From assembly GCF_025685545.1 (NCBI RefSeq), contig NZ_JAGSYC010000026.1:186001-250000 (forward strand): DNA of 64,000 nt, given 5' to 3'. The stretch comes from Granulicella paludicola. GTDB taxonomy: Bacteria > Acidobacteriota > Terriglobia > Terriglobales > Acidobacteriaceae. Each line of letters starts with the position of its first letter. Position 1 is the first letter of the stretch. Of this stretch, positions 9,117 through 16,849 are shown in pieces. A program made the position numbers and the translations under genes. Under the pieces are notes generated by a model. It worked only from the letters and a program-made list of their open reading frames with translations. It searched no databases and had not been told where the DNA came from.

Positions 9117-9349
9117 TCAAAGATCGCCGGCTCAGAAGGTCTTTGGTCGCGCTTGATCTCTGGCAAAGTGACTCCACTCTTGCGGAAGATATTGTGCAGC
9201 TTCGTCCCAAAGCCCTCACCCTTTGGAAACGCCGCCTCTTCAATCATCGCGCGCACCTCAGCCTCCGCACTCGTGCCGCGCAGCCTGGCTCGCTGCTTCA
9301 AGGCCTCATGCGCCTCAGACGAGATATTCCGGACTGTGATCGCTGGCAT
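9113..9349 (-). CDS. FitA-like ribbon-helix-helix antitoxin
   Basis: 78 residues. The first 45 residues (PAITVRNISSEAHEALKQRA, then SAEAEVRAMIEEA) are a clear FitA/Arc-type ribbon-helix-helix. The rest is an extended toxin-binding tail ending in PAIFE. Together with the overlapping PIN gene this is a type II toxin-antitoxin pair. A spaced palindromic motif lies just upstream and probably is the autoregulatory operator. Confidence 0.88.
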   Translation of the reverse strand: MPAITVRNISSEAHEALKQRARLRGTSAEAEVRAMIEEAAFPKGEGFGTKLHNIFRKSGVTLPEIKRDQRPSEPAIFE

Positions 9350-9372
9350 GACTTCCTCCGACCTTCAGACGA

Positions 9373-9402
9373 TGATATCACCGCACCCTCCGTGCGATAT
9401 CA
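9373..9402. promoter_or_regulatory. Candidate FitAB operator
   Basis: TGATATCA (9373-9380) and CGATATCA (9395-9402) are separated by 14 bases, giving 22-base centre spacing. The half-sites resemble the TGATAGCA/TGCTATCA half-sites described for the neisserial FitAB operator. The site starts 24 bases upstream of the antitoxin start and therefore overlaps its expected promoter. Confidence 0.55.
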
Positions 9403-9406
9403 GTCA

Positions 9407-10471
9407 TTACTTCTGGATCTTGTCCACCAGCGGATACGTGTACGACATCAGGAAGCCCAGCGTTACCACGAGCCCCTGAAAGTACACAAACGCCTTCGTC
9501 TCGCCCTTCTCAGGCAGGTCGCGCGTAAAGCAACGCCACGCCATCCCAAGACCCACGATGAGGAACATCCACTGCGCATTGGGCCCGATCAGGTCGCCGC
9601 CCACATTGCCTGCCGAAGCCGTCAGCCCAAAGAACAGCAGGCATGTCGCCGCAATCATCGCCCGCTGTATCCGGGATAATGCAAACGTCGCATGCGTGCC
9701 ATCTAGCCCGAGGATCGGCAGCAGGTTGAACAGATTCCAGAAAGCTCCAAGGTGCGCCAGCACCAGGAAAACGTTGAGGTGCGTTCCCCAGTACAGCGCT
9801 CCACACGCCAGTGACGCCGTCAGACCGAACAGCGGTCCCGCCAGCGCGATGCTCGCGATGTCTACAAGCGATACGCCGTTGCTATACCAGCGCACATATG
9901 CGCCAAAGCCCGGCAGAAAAATCGGCATATCCACCTTGAGCCCGCGACGCTTGGCCGCAAAGTAGTGCCCCATCTCGTGAATCAGAATGCACGCCGTCAA
10001 CCCGAGTGCAAACGGCAGCCCAAACAACGCCCAGTAGATACCCAGGTACAGCAGAAAACTCAGCAGGAACTTCAGCTTGAACGCCAGGAAGATAAATGAC
10101 TTCGCCTTCAGCAGAAACAACGCCACTGGAGCCAGAGGCCCCAGCCGCTTCGTCCATCGAGCCTTCTGATCCTCTTCCGCCAGCAGTCGAGCATCGATCC
10201 GTGCCACATGTTGCGAAATGCTCGCCGCCTGCTGCGTGTCCGTCGGCAGCCAGCCCAGCGCCGCCTGCCACATGGCACGGGCCTCGTTCCACTTCTGCTG
10301 CTGCTCCAGTTGCTGAGCCTCGAACGCCAGCTGACTCAGGTACTGCCCATAGGTCAGCGTACTGCAGTCCGGGCACGCCAGCGTCCCATCCGGCAGCCAA
10401 TGGCTACACTGCGGACAACTGTTGATCGTAGCCGGAGCAGGCGGCAAACTCGGAATGGCAGGAGCACTCAT
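9407..10471 (-). CDS. Zinc-ribbon M50 (site-2 protease family) metalloprotease
   Basis: 354 residues. A zinc ribbon (C19, C22, C33, C36) opens the protein, then an alpha-helical TPR-like segment 43-105 with EAQQLEQQQKWNEA, then about six membrane segments from residue 115 on. HEMGH at 165-169 and LDG at 256-258 give the complete zinc and catalytic set of S2P enzymes. Such proteases cut transmembrane substrates, often anti-sigma factors. No anti-sigma gene is next to it, so the substrate is unknown. AAGAGA precedes the start. Confidence 0.88.
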   Translation of the reverse strand: MSAPAIPSLPPAPATINSCPQCSHWLPDGTLACPDCSTLTYGQYLSQLAFEAQQLEQQQKWNEARAMWQAALGWLPTDTQQAASISQHVARIDARLLAEEDQKARWTKRLGPLAPVALFLLKAKSFIFLAFKLKFLLSFLLYLGIYWALFGLPFALGLTACILIHEMGHYFAAKRRGLKVDMPIFLPGFGAYVRWYSNGVSLVDIASIALAGPLFGLTASLACGALYWGTHLNVFLVLAHLGAFWNLFNLLPILGLDGTHATFALSRIQRAMIAATCLLFFGLTASAGNVGGDLIGPNAQWMFLIVGLGMAWRCFTRDLPEKGETKAFVYFQGLVVTLGFLMSYTYPLVDKIQK

Positions 10472-10550
10472 CTCTTCTATTCTATTGGACGCAGCATCAA
10501 GGAATCGTAGGTATCGAAGTCACCTGGCTCTCCGGCGTCATCTAATCACC

Positions 10551-11672
10551 ATGCCGACGACCGAGAACCACCTTTTTTCGCCGCTCACCCAGCGCTCTGT
10601 CACCTTCTCCAACCGCATCGCCGTCTCGCCCATGTGCCAGTACAGTTCCGTCGACGGCCACGCCTCCGACTGGCATTTCGTCCACCTCGGCAGCCGCGCT
10701 GTCGGCGGCGCAGGCCTTGTCTTCACCGAAGCCGCAGCCGTCTCCCCCGAAGGCCGCATCACTCCCGGCGATCTCGGCATCTGGTCTGATGACCACATCC
10801 CCCAGCTTTCCCGCATCACCGACTTCCTCAAGTTCAACGGCGCCGTCCCCGGCATGCAGCTCGCCCATGCCGGTCGCAAAGCCAGCATGGCCAAACCCTG
10901 GGACGAGCCCCGCACCCTGCCCCCCGCAGAAGGCGGCTGGACCAACGTCGTCGCCCCTTCCGCGCTGCGCTTCTCCGATACCTACCCCGTCCCCCGCGAG
11001 CTCGACCGCGCAGGCATGGATAAAGTCGTCGCCGACTTCATAGCCGCTACCAAGCGCGCCGAGCAGGCAGGCTTCCTCGTCGTCGAAGTCCACAACGCCC
11101 ACGGCTACCTGCTGCATGAGTTCCTCTCGCCCGTCTCCAACACCCGCACCGACGAGTACGGCGGCTCGCTCGCCAACCGCGCCCGCTTCCCCCTCGAAGT
11201 CATCCGAGCCGTTCGCGCGACCTTCCCGCAGCATCTCCCCGTCTGGGTCCGCGTCTCGGCCGTCGACTGGGTCGAAGGCGGTCTGACGATCGAAGACACC
11301 ACCGACTTCGCCCGCCTCGTCAAAGCCGAAGGCATCGACCTGCTCGACGTCTCCTCCGGCGGCAACGATCCGCGCCAAGAGATTCCCGTCGGGGCTGGCT
11401 ATCAGGTGGCCTTCGCCGAGACCGTCCGCCGCGAAACCGGCCTCGCCACCGGAGCCGTCGGCATGATCACCTCGCCCGCACAGGCCGACCAGATCATCCG
11501 CACCGGGCAGGCCGACGTCGTGCTGCTTGCCCGCGAGATGCTGCGCAACCCCTATTGGCCCCTCCACGCCGCCGAAGAAGTTCACCAGACACCGAGCTAC
11601 CCCAAGCAGTACGAGCGTGCCGCTGTCCGCAAGCCTTCGCGACGCGAACCGCTACCTGCCGTCACGAAGTAA
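10551..11672 (+). CDS. Old yellow enzyme family NAD(P)H:flavin oxidoreductase (YqjM-like)
   Basis: 373 residues, FMN TIM barrel. YqjM-class hallmarks: Cys29 and Tyr31 in SPMCQYSS, His181 and His184 in HNAHGYLLHEFLSP, and the DEYGGSLANR loop. These enzymes reduce activated C=C bonds of enones and nitro compounds with NADPH; the physiological substrate is usually unknown. The ATG at 10551 has no obvious Shine-Dalgarno sequence. A strong inverted repeat follows the stop codon. Confidence 0.92.
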   Translation: MPTTENHLFSPLTQRSVTFSNRIAVSPMCQYSSVDGHASDWHFVHLGSRAVGGAGLVFTEAAAVSPEGRITPGDLGIWSDDHIPQLSRITDFLKFNGAVPGMQLAHAGRKASMAKPWDEPRTLPPAEGGWTNVVAPSALRFSDTYPVPRELDRAGMDKVVADFIAATKRAEQAGFLVVEVHNAHGYLLHEFLSPVSNTRTDEYGGSLANRARFPLEVIRAVRATFPQHLPVWVRVSAVDWVEGGLTIEDTTDFARLVKAEGIDLLDVSSGGNDPRQEIPVGAGYQVAFAETVRRETGLATGAVGMITSPAQADQIIRTGQADVVLLAREMLRNPYWPLHAAEEVHQTPSYPKQYERAAVRKPSRREPLPAVTK

Positions 11673-11673
11673 T

Positions 11674-11721
11674 CGATTTGAGGTCCTCCGGCTTGATCCT
11701 CCGCCGAAGGACCTCAAATCG
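11674..11721. terminator. Hairpin after the OYE gene
   Basis: A perfect 14-bp inverted repeat (11674-11687 with 11708-11721) with a 20-base loop begins one base after the stop codon. There is no T run on either side, so it may be an RNA-stability element or a rho-independent terminator of weak type. Confidence 0.55.
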
Positions 11722-11906
11722 CATTTGCGCCCAAAACTTAAACCAGCACTTCAACTCGGGTTAACTCCCTTGGTTCCACCGCCAACCCCTTCACCACAAA
11801 GGGGGTATCTAGCAGACGACTTCCTCTGAACCTCGGCAGAGCCCTATACTTTTTTCAGTGCTCGCAAGCGGAGCCATATCCAGAACTCCGAAGCTGAGAT
11901 TCGCGC

Positions 11907-12584
11907 ATGGCTACCCACCACCCAATCCGTAAGACCGTCGCCGCACCCACTCCGGTCATCCCGGACAAGCTCTACTTCCGCATCGGCGACGTCGCCCGAC
12001 TCTGCGAAGTTCCTGCCTACGTCCTCCGCTTCTGGGAGACCGAGTTCCCCAATCTCAAGCCCAACAAAGGTGGCACCGGCCAGCGCCTCTACCGTCGTAA
12101 GGACGTTGAGACAGCTCTCCGCATCAAGCACCTCCTCTACGACCTCGGCTACACCATCCCCGGCGCTCGCCAGGTCTTCAAAAACGATAGCAAGCCCGGC
12201 ACCGAAGCCACCCCGCCCGCAGCTCTCGCAGCAGCCACCCCGGAGCTCGCTCCCGCCGCCAGCCACGCCATCACCCTAAGCGAAACCCCCGAGAGCGCGC
12301 AGCGAGTCGAGCTATCGCAGTCGAAGAACACCGAAGCGCTCCCCTCCGCCCAGATACCCGGCATCGCCTCCATCCCGGCGCTCCACGCTCTCCGCGAAGA
12401 ACTCCGCGCGCTGCACCTGCAGCTCTCCGCACCCATCACCATCAGCGAAACCTTCGCACCCACCCCGCTACGCCCCCGCCTCGTGGCCGAGGTCAAACCT
12501 CGGCCACGCCTCGAGCCAAAGCCCGCAGCCCCCAAGCTCGGCCCCGTCCTCTTCGATCAGCAGGACCTCTTCTCCGCCGAATGA
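11907..12584 (+). CDS. MerR family transcriptional regulator
   Basis: 225 residues. A MerR winged helix-turn-helix occupies about 23-95 (FRIGDVARLCEVPAYVLRFW, LYRRKDVETALRIKHLL). The remaining 130 residues are Ala/Pro-rich with no ligand-binding domain or metal cysteines, as in the short MerR proteins often placed upstream of murJ. It overlaps murJ by ATGA, so both are co-translated. The 234-base gap upstream contains TATACT at 11845-11850 as a possible -10 element. Confidence 0.88.
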   Translation: MATHHPIRKTVAAPTPVIPDKLYFRIGDVARLCEVPAYVLRFWETEFPNLKPNKGGTGQRLYRRKDVETALRIKHLLYDLGYTIPGARQVFKNDSKPGTEATPPAALAAATPELAPAASHAITLSETPESAQRVELSQSKNTEALPSAQIPGIASIPALHALREELRALHLQLSAPITISETFAPTPLRPRLVAEVKPRPRLEPKPAAPKLGPVLFDQQDLFSAE

Positions 12585-14143
12585 CCTCGCCCCAGCAAGT
12601 CTCTGTCTCCCCAAAAAAAGGTCACACCGCAGGCTCAGCCGCCGCCCTCCTCATGGCGAGCGCTCTCTGCTCCGGCCTGCTCGGACTCGTCCGCATCGCC
12701 TACATCAATGACCTTTGGGGTCCAGGCGTAGAGCAGGACGCCTATCGCGCGGCCTTCCAGCTGCCGGAGATGCTCGCCTACTTCCTCGCAGGTTCTGCCG
12801 CGTCCATCTCGCTCGTTACTCTGCTCAACCGCTACCGAGAAAAAGGCGATGAGAAGGGCGGCCACGAAGCTCTCTCCGTAATCCTCTCCTCCATGATGGC
12901 GGTGCTGATCGCCGGAGTTCTTCTCGCCGAAATCTTTGCTCCGCTCTACGTCCGCATCTTCATCAAGGGATTTGTCGTTGGCTCGCCGCGCTTCGTCATG
13001 TGCGTCACGCTCACGCGCATCCTCCTACCGGTGCAGCTCTTCTTCTTCTTTGGCAGCATGATGAGCGCGCACCTGCAGGTGCGCAAGATCTTTATCTACC
13101 AGGCCTTCGTACCGCTGATCTACAACGCCGGCATCATCCTCGGTGCGCTACTGCTGCACACACGCCTCCACATCTACTCACTCGCGGTCGGTGCTGTCGC
13201 AGGCGTGGTTCTAGGGGCCACGCTGCTAAACACCCTGGGAGCGCTCCGCACCGGCCTCCGCTTCCGTCCGCAGATCAACTTCCGCCATCCCATCTTCAAC
13301 GAGTGGCTCCTGCTCTCACTACCACTGCTGCTAGGCGTCTCGCTCGTCAAAGCCGATGAGTGGATTCTTACCTACTTCGCCTCTGCCGGCGTCGGCAACC
13401 TCACCATCATCAAGACCGCGAAAGACCTCTTCAACGCTCCGTTCAACATCATCGGCCCGGCGGCAGGTGCGGCTTCGCTCCCCTTCTTTGCCTCGCTCTT
13501 TCAGCAGGAGCGTCTAGAAGACTTTTCGCGTTCGGTCTCGCGCTCCGTCTCGCGACTCTTCGCCGTTGGCATGCTGGTCAGCGCCTGCATGATCGCCCTC
13601 GCTCCGTGGCTGATGGACCTCTTCCGTCGCGGAGCCTTCCATCGCAGTGACGCGAAAGAGACCTCGTTCCTGTTCTCCATCTTCGCCATCACGCTGGCTA
13701 TCTGGGCAGTGCAAGGCATTTACGCCCGGGCTTTCTACGCCGCCGCCAACACCCTCACCCCGGCGCTCACCGGCATCCTCGCCACGGTAGTCTCAATCCC
13801 GCTCTACTGGCTGCTCTTCAAGCTTCACGGACTAACCGGGCTGGCGATCGCCTCCGATCTCGCGATGCTCGTCCAGACGGCCGCACTCGCCATCCTGCTC
13901 CACGGCAAGCGGCTCGTCTCTCTGTCTCACTTGGAATACCCCGAGCTTGCCCGAGCCCTCATCGCCGCGATCGTCAGCTTCATCGCAGCCTACGCGCTGG
14001 TTCACAAGCTGCCTTCGGTCACCACCCACTTCGGCGATCTCCTGATGCTCTCCGCAGGCTCCGCCGCCTGGCTCGTCACCGCAGCTATCGTGCTCGTAGC
14101 CACCGGCAGCAAGCTCCCCAGACAAATCCTGCGCCGCGGCTAA
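12581..14143 (+). CDS. murJ: Lipid II flippase MurJ
   Basis: 520 residues with about fourteen hydrophobic segments, the size and topology of MurJ (MOP exporter superfamily). Recognisable features are the N-terminal GLVRIAYINDLWGPGVEQDAYRAA-like region (short core RIAYINDLWG), the cytoplasmic stretch around NRYREKGDE, and FNIIGPAAGAASLPFFA near residue 290. MurJ moves lipid II across the inner membrane for peptidoglycan synthesis. Coupled to the MerR gene by a 4-base overlap. Confidence 0.92.
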   Translation: MTSPQQVSVSPKKGHTAGSAAALLMASALCSGLLGLVRIAYINDLWGPGVEQDAYRAAFQLPEMLAYFLAGSAASISLVTLLNRYREKGDEKGGHEALSVILSSMMAVLIAGVLLAEIFAPLYVRIFIKGFVVGSPRFVMCVTLTRILLPVQLFFFFGSMMSAHLQVRKIFIYQAFVPLIYNAGIILGALLLHTRLHIYSLAVGAVAGVVLGATLLNTLGALRTGLRFRPQINFRHPIFNEWLLLSLPLLLGVSLVKADEWILTYFASAGVGNLTIIKTAKDLFNAPFNIIGPAAGAASLPFFASLFQQERLEDFSRSVSRSVSRLFAVGMLVSACMIALAPWLMDLFRRGAFHRSDAKETSFLFSIFAITLAIWAVQGIYARAFYAAANTLTPALTGILATVVSIPLYWLLFKLHGLTGLAIASDLAMLVQTAALAILLHGKRLVSLSHLEYPELARALIAAIVSFIAAYALVHKLPSVTTHFGDLLMLSAGSAAWLVTAAIVLVATGSKLPRQILRRG

Positions 14144-14172
14144 ACCCTGCACCCCGCCTGCAGCGTTGAAGG

Positions 14173-14228
14173 GTACGGGCCTCAGCCCGTACATCAGACT
14201 CCTTTTGAAAGCGATTGGGCTTCAGCCC
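14173..14228. repeat. Pair of small GGGC...GCCC hairpins
   Basis: GTACGGGC-CTCA-GCCCGTAC (14173-14192) is followed by GGGC-TTCA-GCCC (14217-14228). Both share the core GGGCyTCAGCCC. This 'GGGCTTCAGCCC' pattern looks like a dispersed REP-type element; in this place it can also serve as a terminator between murJ and the convergent iscX. Confidence 0.5.
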
Positions 14229-14300
14229 CTGAGGTAACGATCCTCCGCCGCCAGCTAAGACTTCGCCAGCACCACACGCATCATTCCCTAATCCCTACCT

Positions 14301-14522
14301 CTAAGCATCCTTTGCGTCGACATACTCTTCATGCCAGGCCGTCTGGATCGCTTCCAGAATGCCCTCGGTCGACTTCGTCGGATCGCCCACAAATCCCGGC
14401 AACTGCGTCACCCACTTGTGCAGGTCCGTAAACCGCACCGAGTACGGGTCTGTGTCCGGATACATCTCCTGCAGTTGAATGCCAATCTCCAGCGTGTCGG
14501 TCCAATTAATCTCACGAGCCAT
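14301..14522 (-). CDS. iscX: IscX-like Fe-S cluster assembly protein
   Basis: 73 residues. The start at 14522 has GGAGGAG at good distance. The sequence follows the IscX (YfhJ) pattern almost without gaps: INWTDTLEIG, YPDTDPYSVRFTDLHKWV at 21-38, GDPTKSTEGILEAIQTAW. IscX is a small acidic partner of the cysteine desulfurase IscS that modulates cluster assembly together with frataxin. No other isc gene is close. Divergent from a radical SAM gene across 59 bases, which needs an Fe-S cluster. Confidence 0.88.
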   Translation of the reverse strand: MAREINWTDTLEIGIQLQEMYPDTDPYSVRFTDLHKWVTQLPGFVGDPTKSTEGILEAIQTAWHEEYVDAKDA

Positions 14523-14581
14523 CGTCAGCTCCTCCAGAACCCCAGTGTACTGCGCTATCGCGATAGAATAACGACAGCCGT

Positions 14582-15667
14582 ATGCCGACCCAGACACCGA
14601 TAGAGCCCCGTACCCCGCCAGCCGCTCCCACGCTCCCCAAGACCGCGCGTCGCATGACCGCCCGTCGCCGCATCATCGCGGCCTCGCGCCGCATGCGGGA
14701 GCTTGGCTCCATCGCCTCGGCCGTCGCTTCCACCTCGCATCCATACATGGCGCACATCGTGCCCATGCGCCGCTGCAACCTCGCCTGCACCTACTGCAAC
14801 GAGTTCGACGATGTCTCCAACCCCACCCCCATCGACGAGATGCTTCGTCGCATCGACCATCTCGGCCGCCTCGGCACCTCCGTCATCACCATCTCCGGCG
14901 GCGAGCCCCTGCTGCACCCCGAGCTTGACCAGATCATCGCCCGCATCCGCAAGACCGGCGCCATCGCCGGCATGATCACCAACGGCTACTTCCTGATGCC
15001 CGATCGCATCGAGCGCCTGAACAAAGCCGGCCTCGACCACATGCAGATCTCCATCGACAACGTCATGCCCGACGATGTCTCGAAGAAGTCCCTCAAAGTT
15101 CTCGACAAGAAACTGCAGATGCTCGCCGAGCACGCCGACTTCCACGTCAACATCAACTCCGTCGTAGGTGGCGGCACAGCCAATCCCGAAGACGCGCTCA
15201 CCATCTCCAAGCGCGCGCTCGAACTCGGCTTCAGCTCCACCATCGGCATCATCCACGACGGCTCCGGTCAGCTCAAGCCCCTCGGCGAAGCCGAACGCAA
15301 GGTCTGGGACGAAGTCCGCCGCCTTACCCGCCGCAGCTATTCACGCTTCAACCACTTCCAGGAAGCCATCGCCAACGGTCAGCCCAACGACTGGCGCTGC
15401 CGTGCCGGTTCGCGCTACCTCTACGTCGACGAGAACGGCATCGTCAGCTATTGCTCGCAGCAGCGCGGCTATCCCGGCATCCCCGTCGCGGAATACACCA
15501 CCGCCGACGTCAAGCGCGAGTTCCTCACCGAAAAAACCTGCGCTCCCAACTGCACCATCAGCTGCGTCCACCAAGTCAGCTACATTGACCATTGGCGTGC
15601 CCCGCAGACCAGCACCACCACCCCGGGCGCAGCTGGTCACGGCGAAGATCTGGTTCAGATTCACTAA
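14582..15667 (+). CDS. Radical SAM protein with C-terminal cysteine-rich (SPASM-like) segment
   Basis: 361 residues. The radical SAM cluster motif CNLACTYC is at C65, C69, C72, after an unusual Arg/Pro-rich N-terminal 55 residues. ISGGEPLLHPE near 103-113 is the SAM-binding GGE motif. The C terminus has six more cysteines (C in DWRCRAG, VSYCSQQ, KTCAPNCTISC) that could hold one auxiliary cluster. No precursor peptide gene is adjacent, so RiPP maturation is not shown; the protein could act on a metabolite. Stop codon is followed closely by a good terminator. Confidence 0.87.
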   Translation: MPTQTPIEPRTPPAAPTLPKTARRMTARRRIIAASRRMRELGSIASAVASTSHPYMAHIVPMRRCNLACTYCNEFDDVSNPTPIDEMLRRIDHLGRLGTSVITISGGEPLLHPELDQIIARIRKTGAIAGMITNGYFLMPDRIERLNKAGLDHMQISIDNVMPDDVSKKSLKVLDKKLQMLAEHADFHVNINSVVGGGTANPEDALTISKRALELGFSSTIGIIHDGSGQLKPLGEAERKVWDEVRRLTRRSYSRFNHFQEAIANGQPNDWRCRAGSRYLYVDENGIVSYCSQQRGYPGIPVAEYTTADVKREFLTEKTCAPNCTISCVHQVSYIDHWRAPQTSTTTPGAAGHGEDLVQIH

Positions 15668-15685
15668 TCCTTTCAACAAGATACA

Positions 15686-15714
15686 AGAAAGCCTGCTCTT
15701 TAGAGCGGGCTTTT
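15686..15714 (+). terminator. Rho-independent terminator of the radical SAM gene
   Basis: GCCTGCTC (15691-15698), loop TTTA, GAGCGGGC (15703-15710), then TTTT; one G-T pair. It begins about 20 bases after the stop codon. Confidence 0.85.
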
Positions 15715-15747
15715 CGTTGGCGCCGCATTTTCCACACAGCGGACGAG

Positions 15748-15763
15748 TGTTCCACGTGGAACC
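15748..15763. other. parS-like centromere site (TGTTCCACGTGGAACC)
   Basis: The 14-base core GTTCCACGTGGAAC (15749-15762) is a perfect palindrome in intergenic DNA between a terminator and the TetR gene. It matches the ParB-binding parS consensus (TGTTyCACGTGrAACA), and is the same as the version known from Pseudomonas. parS sites normally lie in the origin-proximal part of the chromosome. No parA or parB gene is in this window. Confidence 0.75.
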
Positions 15764-15810
15764 AAACTGGTAAACACTCCGCTCCCTCCTTTCAGCCTCC
15801 AGCAGAAATA

Positions 15811-15828
15811 TGTACCGTCTGGTATACC
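15811..15828. promoter_or_regulatory. Candidate TetR operator
   Basis: TACC-GTCT-GGTA (15813-15824) inside TGTACCGTCTGGTATACC, 40 bases upstream of the TetR gene. Such ACCGnnnGGT-like half-palindromes are typical self-binding sites of AcrR/TetR regulators. Confidence 0.4.
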
Positions 15829-15868
15829 TGCCGCTCACGAGCCGCTCAATCGGCGTTCTAATAGTTTT

Positions 15869-16489
15869 ATGAGCACCGCCCCCGCACCGCTGACCTCGCA
15901 GCCCCGCCTTGGCCGCCCCCGCGGCTTCAACCGCGATCAGGCCCTCGATGCCGCCATGCGCGTCTTCTGGAGCCACGGCTACGAAGGCGCCTCCCTCACC
16001 GAACTCACCCAGGCCATGGGCATCAATCGCCCCAGCCTCTACGCCGCGTTCGGAGACAAAGCCACTCTCTTCCGTGAGGCCGTCGCCCTCTACGGCGTCG
16101 GCCCCGGCCGCTACGTTCGCCGAGCCCTCGGCCAGCCCACCGCTCGCCTCGTCGCTGAAACTCTGCTACGCGGTGCCGTCGCCATGGCCACCGATCCCGC
16201 CAACCCCAGTGGTTGCCTCTGGGTTCAGTCCGCGCTCGCCACCAGCCCCGAAGCCGCCCCCATCAAGTCGTCCCTCCGCGACGTTCGCGCCGGAGGCATC
16301 GCCAGCATCCGTGCCCGCTTCGACCGCGCCCGCACCGACGGCGACCTCCCCGCCACCACCGACACCGAAGCCCTCACTCTCTACATCACCAGCATGATGC
16401 ACGGCCTCTCTGTGCAGGCGGCTAGCGGCTTCACCCGCGAACAGCTCCTCCACGTGACTGATCTAGCCCTGAAGAACTGGCCGTCCTAG
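15869..16489 (+). CDS. TetR/AcrR family transcriptional regulator
   Basis: 206 residues. The TetR helix-turn-helix spans about 20-66 ([38 protein letters not shown]). The C-terminal domain ([11 protein letters not shown], near 115-125) matches the AcrR-type regulators with the GC(L/F) motif that often control reductases or exporters. No obvious target gene is adjacent, so autoregulation through the upstream site is the main guess. Its 3' end overlaps the convergent gene by 4 bases. Confidence 0.88.
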   Translation: MSTAPAPLTSQPRLGRPRGFNRDQALDAAMRVFWSHGYEGASLTELTQAMGINRPSLYAAFGDKATLFREAVALYGVGPGRYVRRALGQPTARLVAETLLRGAVAMATDPANPSGCLWVQSALATSPEAAPIKSSLRDVRAGGIASIRARFDRARTDGDLPATTDTEALTLYITSMMHGLSVQAASGFTREQLLHVTDLALKNWPS

Positions 16490-16830
16490 CTTCTCTGATA
16501 TAGCGTGTGGATGGTCGCATCGAAGGCAGGGGAGGCGACCAGAGCCACGTACCACTCCCTCGGAACCGGCGGCAGGTACTGCGGAAGGTCCGTCACAAAC
16601 TCCGTGAATCCCGCCTCTTCTTCAGTGAGCGAAACAGTCTTGCTCGAACCGATAAGAGTGACCTGGATCTGGTCGTAGCCGAAACAGTCCTTCTTATAAG
16701 CAAGGACCCTCTCGATCTCTGCCCAGACGATCCGATGGATTTCCCCACTGGCACCGAAAACAGAAACGCCGTCCGGATCGCAAGCAATCCGGACGGCGTA
16801 TTGTTCTTTCTTACGGCTGAACCATTTCAT
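16486..16830 (-). CDS. Hypothetical protein, 114 residues
   Basis: A soluble protein beginning [15 protein letters not shown], with alternating hydrophobic residues suggesting a mostly beta fold ([37 protein letters not shown]). Ends convergent to the TetR gene with a 4-base overlap. AGGCTTCCG precedes the ATG weakly. It shows no known motif. Its first third contains a perfect 13-bp inverted repeat at the DNA level. Confidence 0.65.
   Translation of the reverse strand: MKWFSRKKEQYAVRIACDPDGVSVFGASGEIHRIVWAEIERVLAYKKDCFGYDQIQVTLIGSSKTVSLTEEEAGFTEFVTDLPQYLPPVPREWYVALVASPAFDATIHTLYQRS
16766..16799 (+). terminator. Hairpin with T-rich tail inside the hypothetical gene
   Basis: ACGCCGTCCGGAT (16766-16778) pairs perfectly with 16787-16799 and is followed on the plus strand by ATTGTTCTTTCTT. 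On the plus strand it looks like a terminator for transcripts from the TetR gene that continue into the antisense gene. On the minus strand it lies about 30 bases inside the hypothetical gene. Confidence 0.5.
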
Positions 16831-16849
16831 CGGAAGCCTCTAAGGCCGA

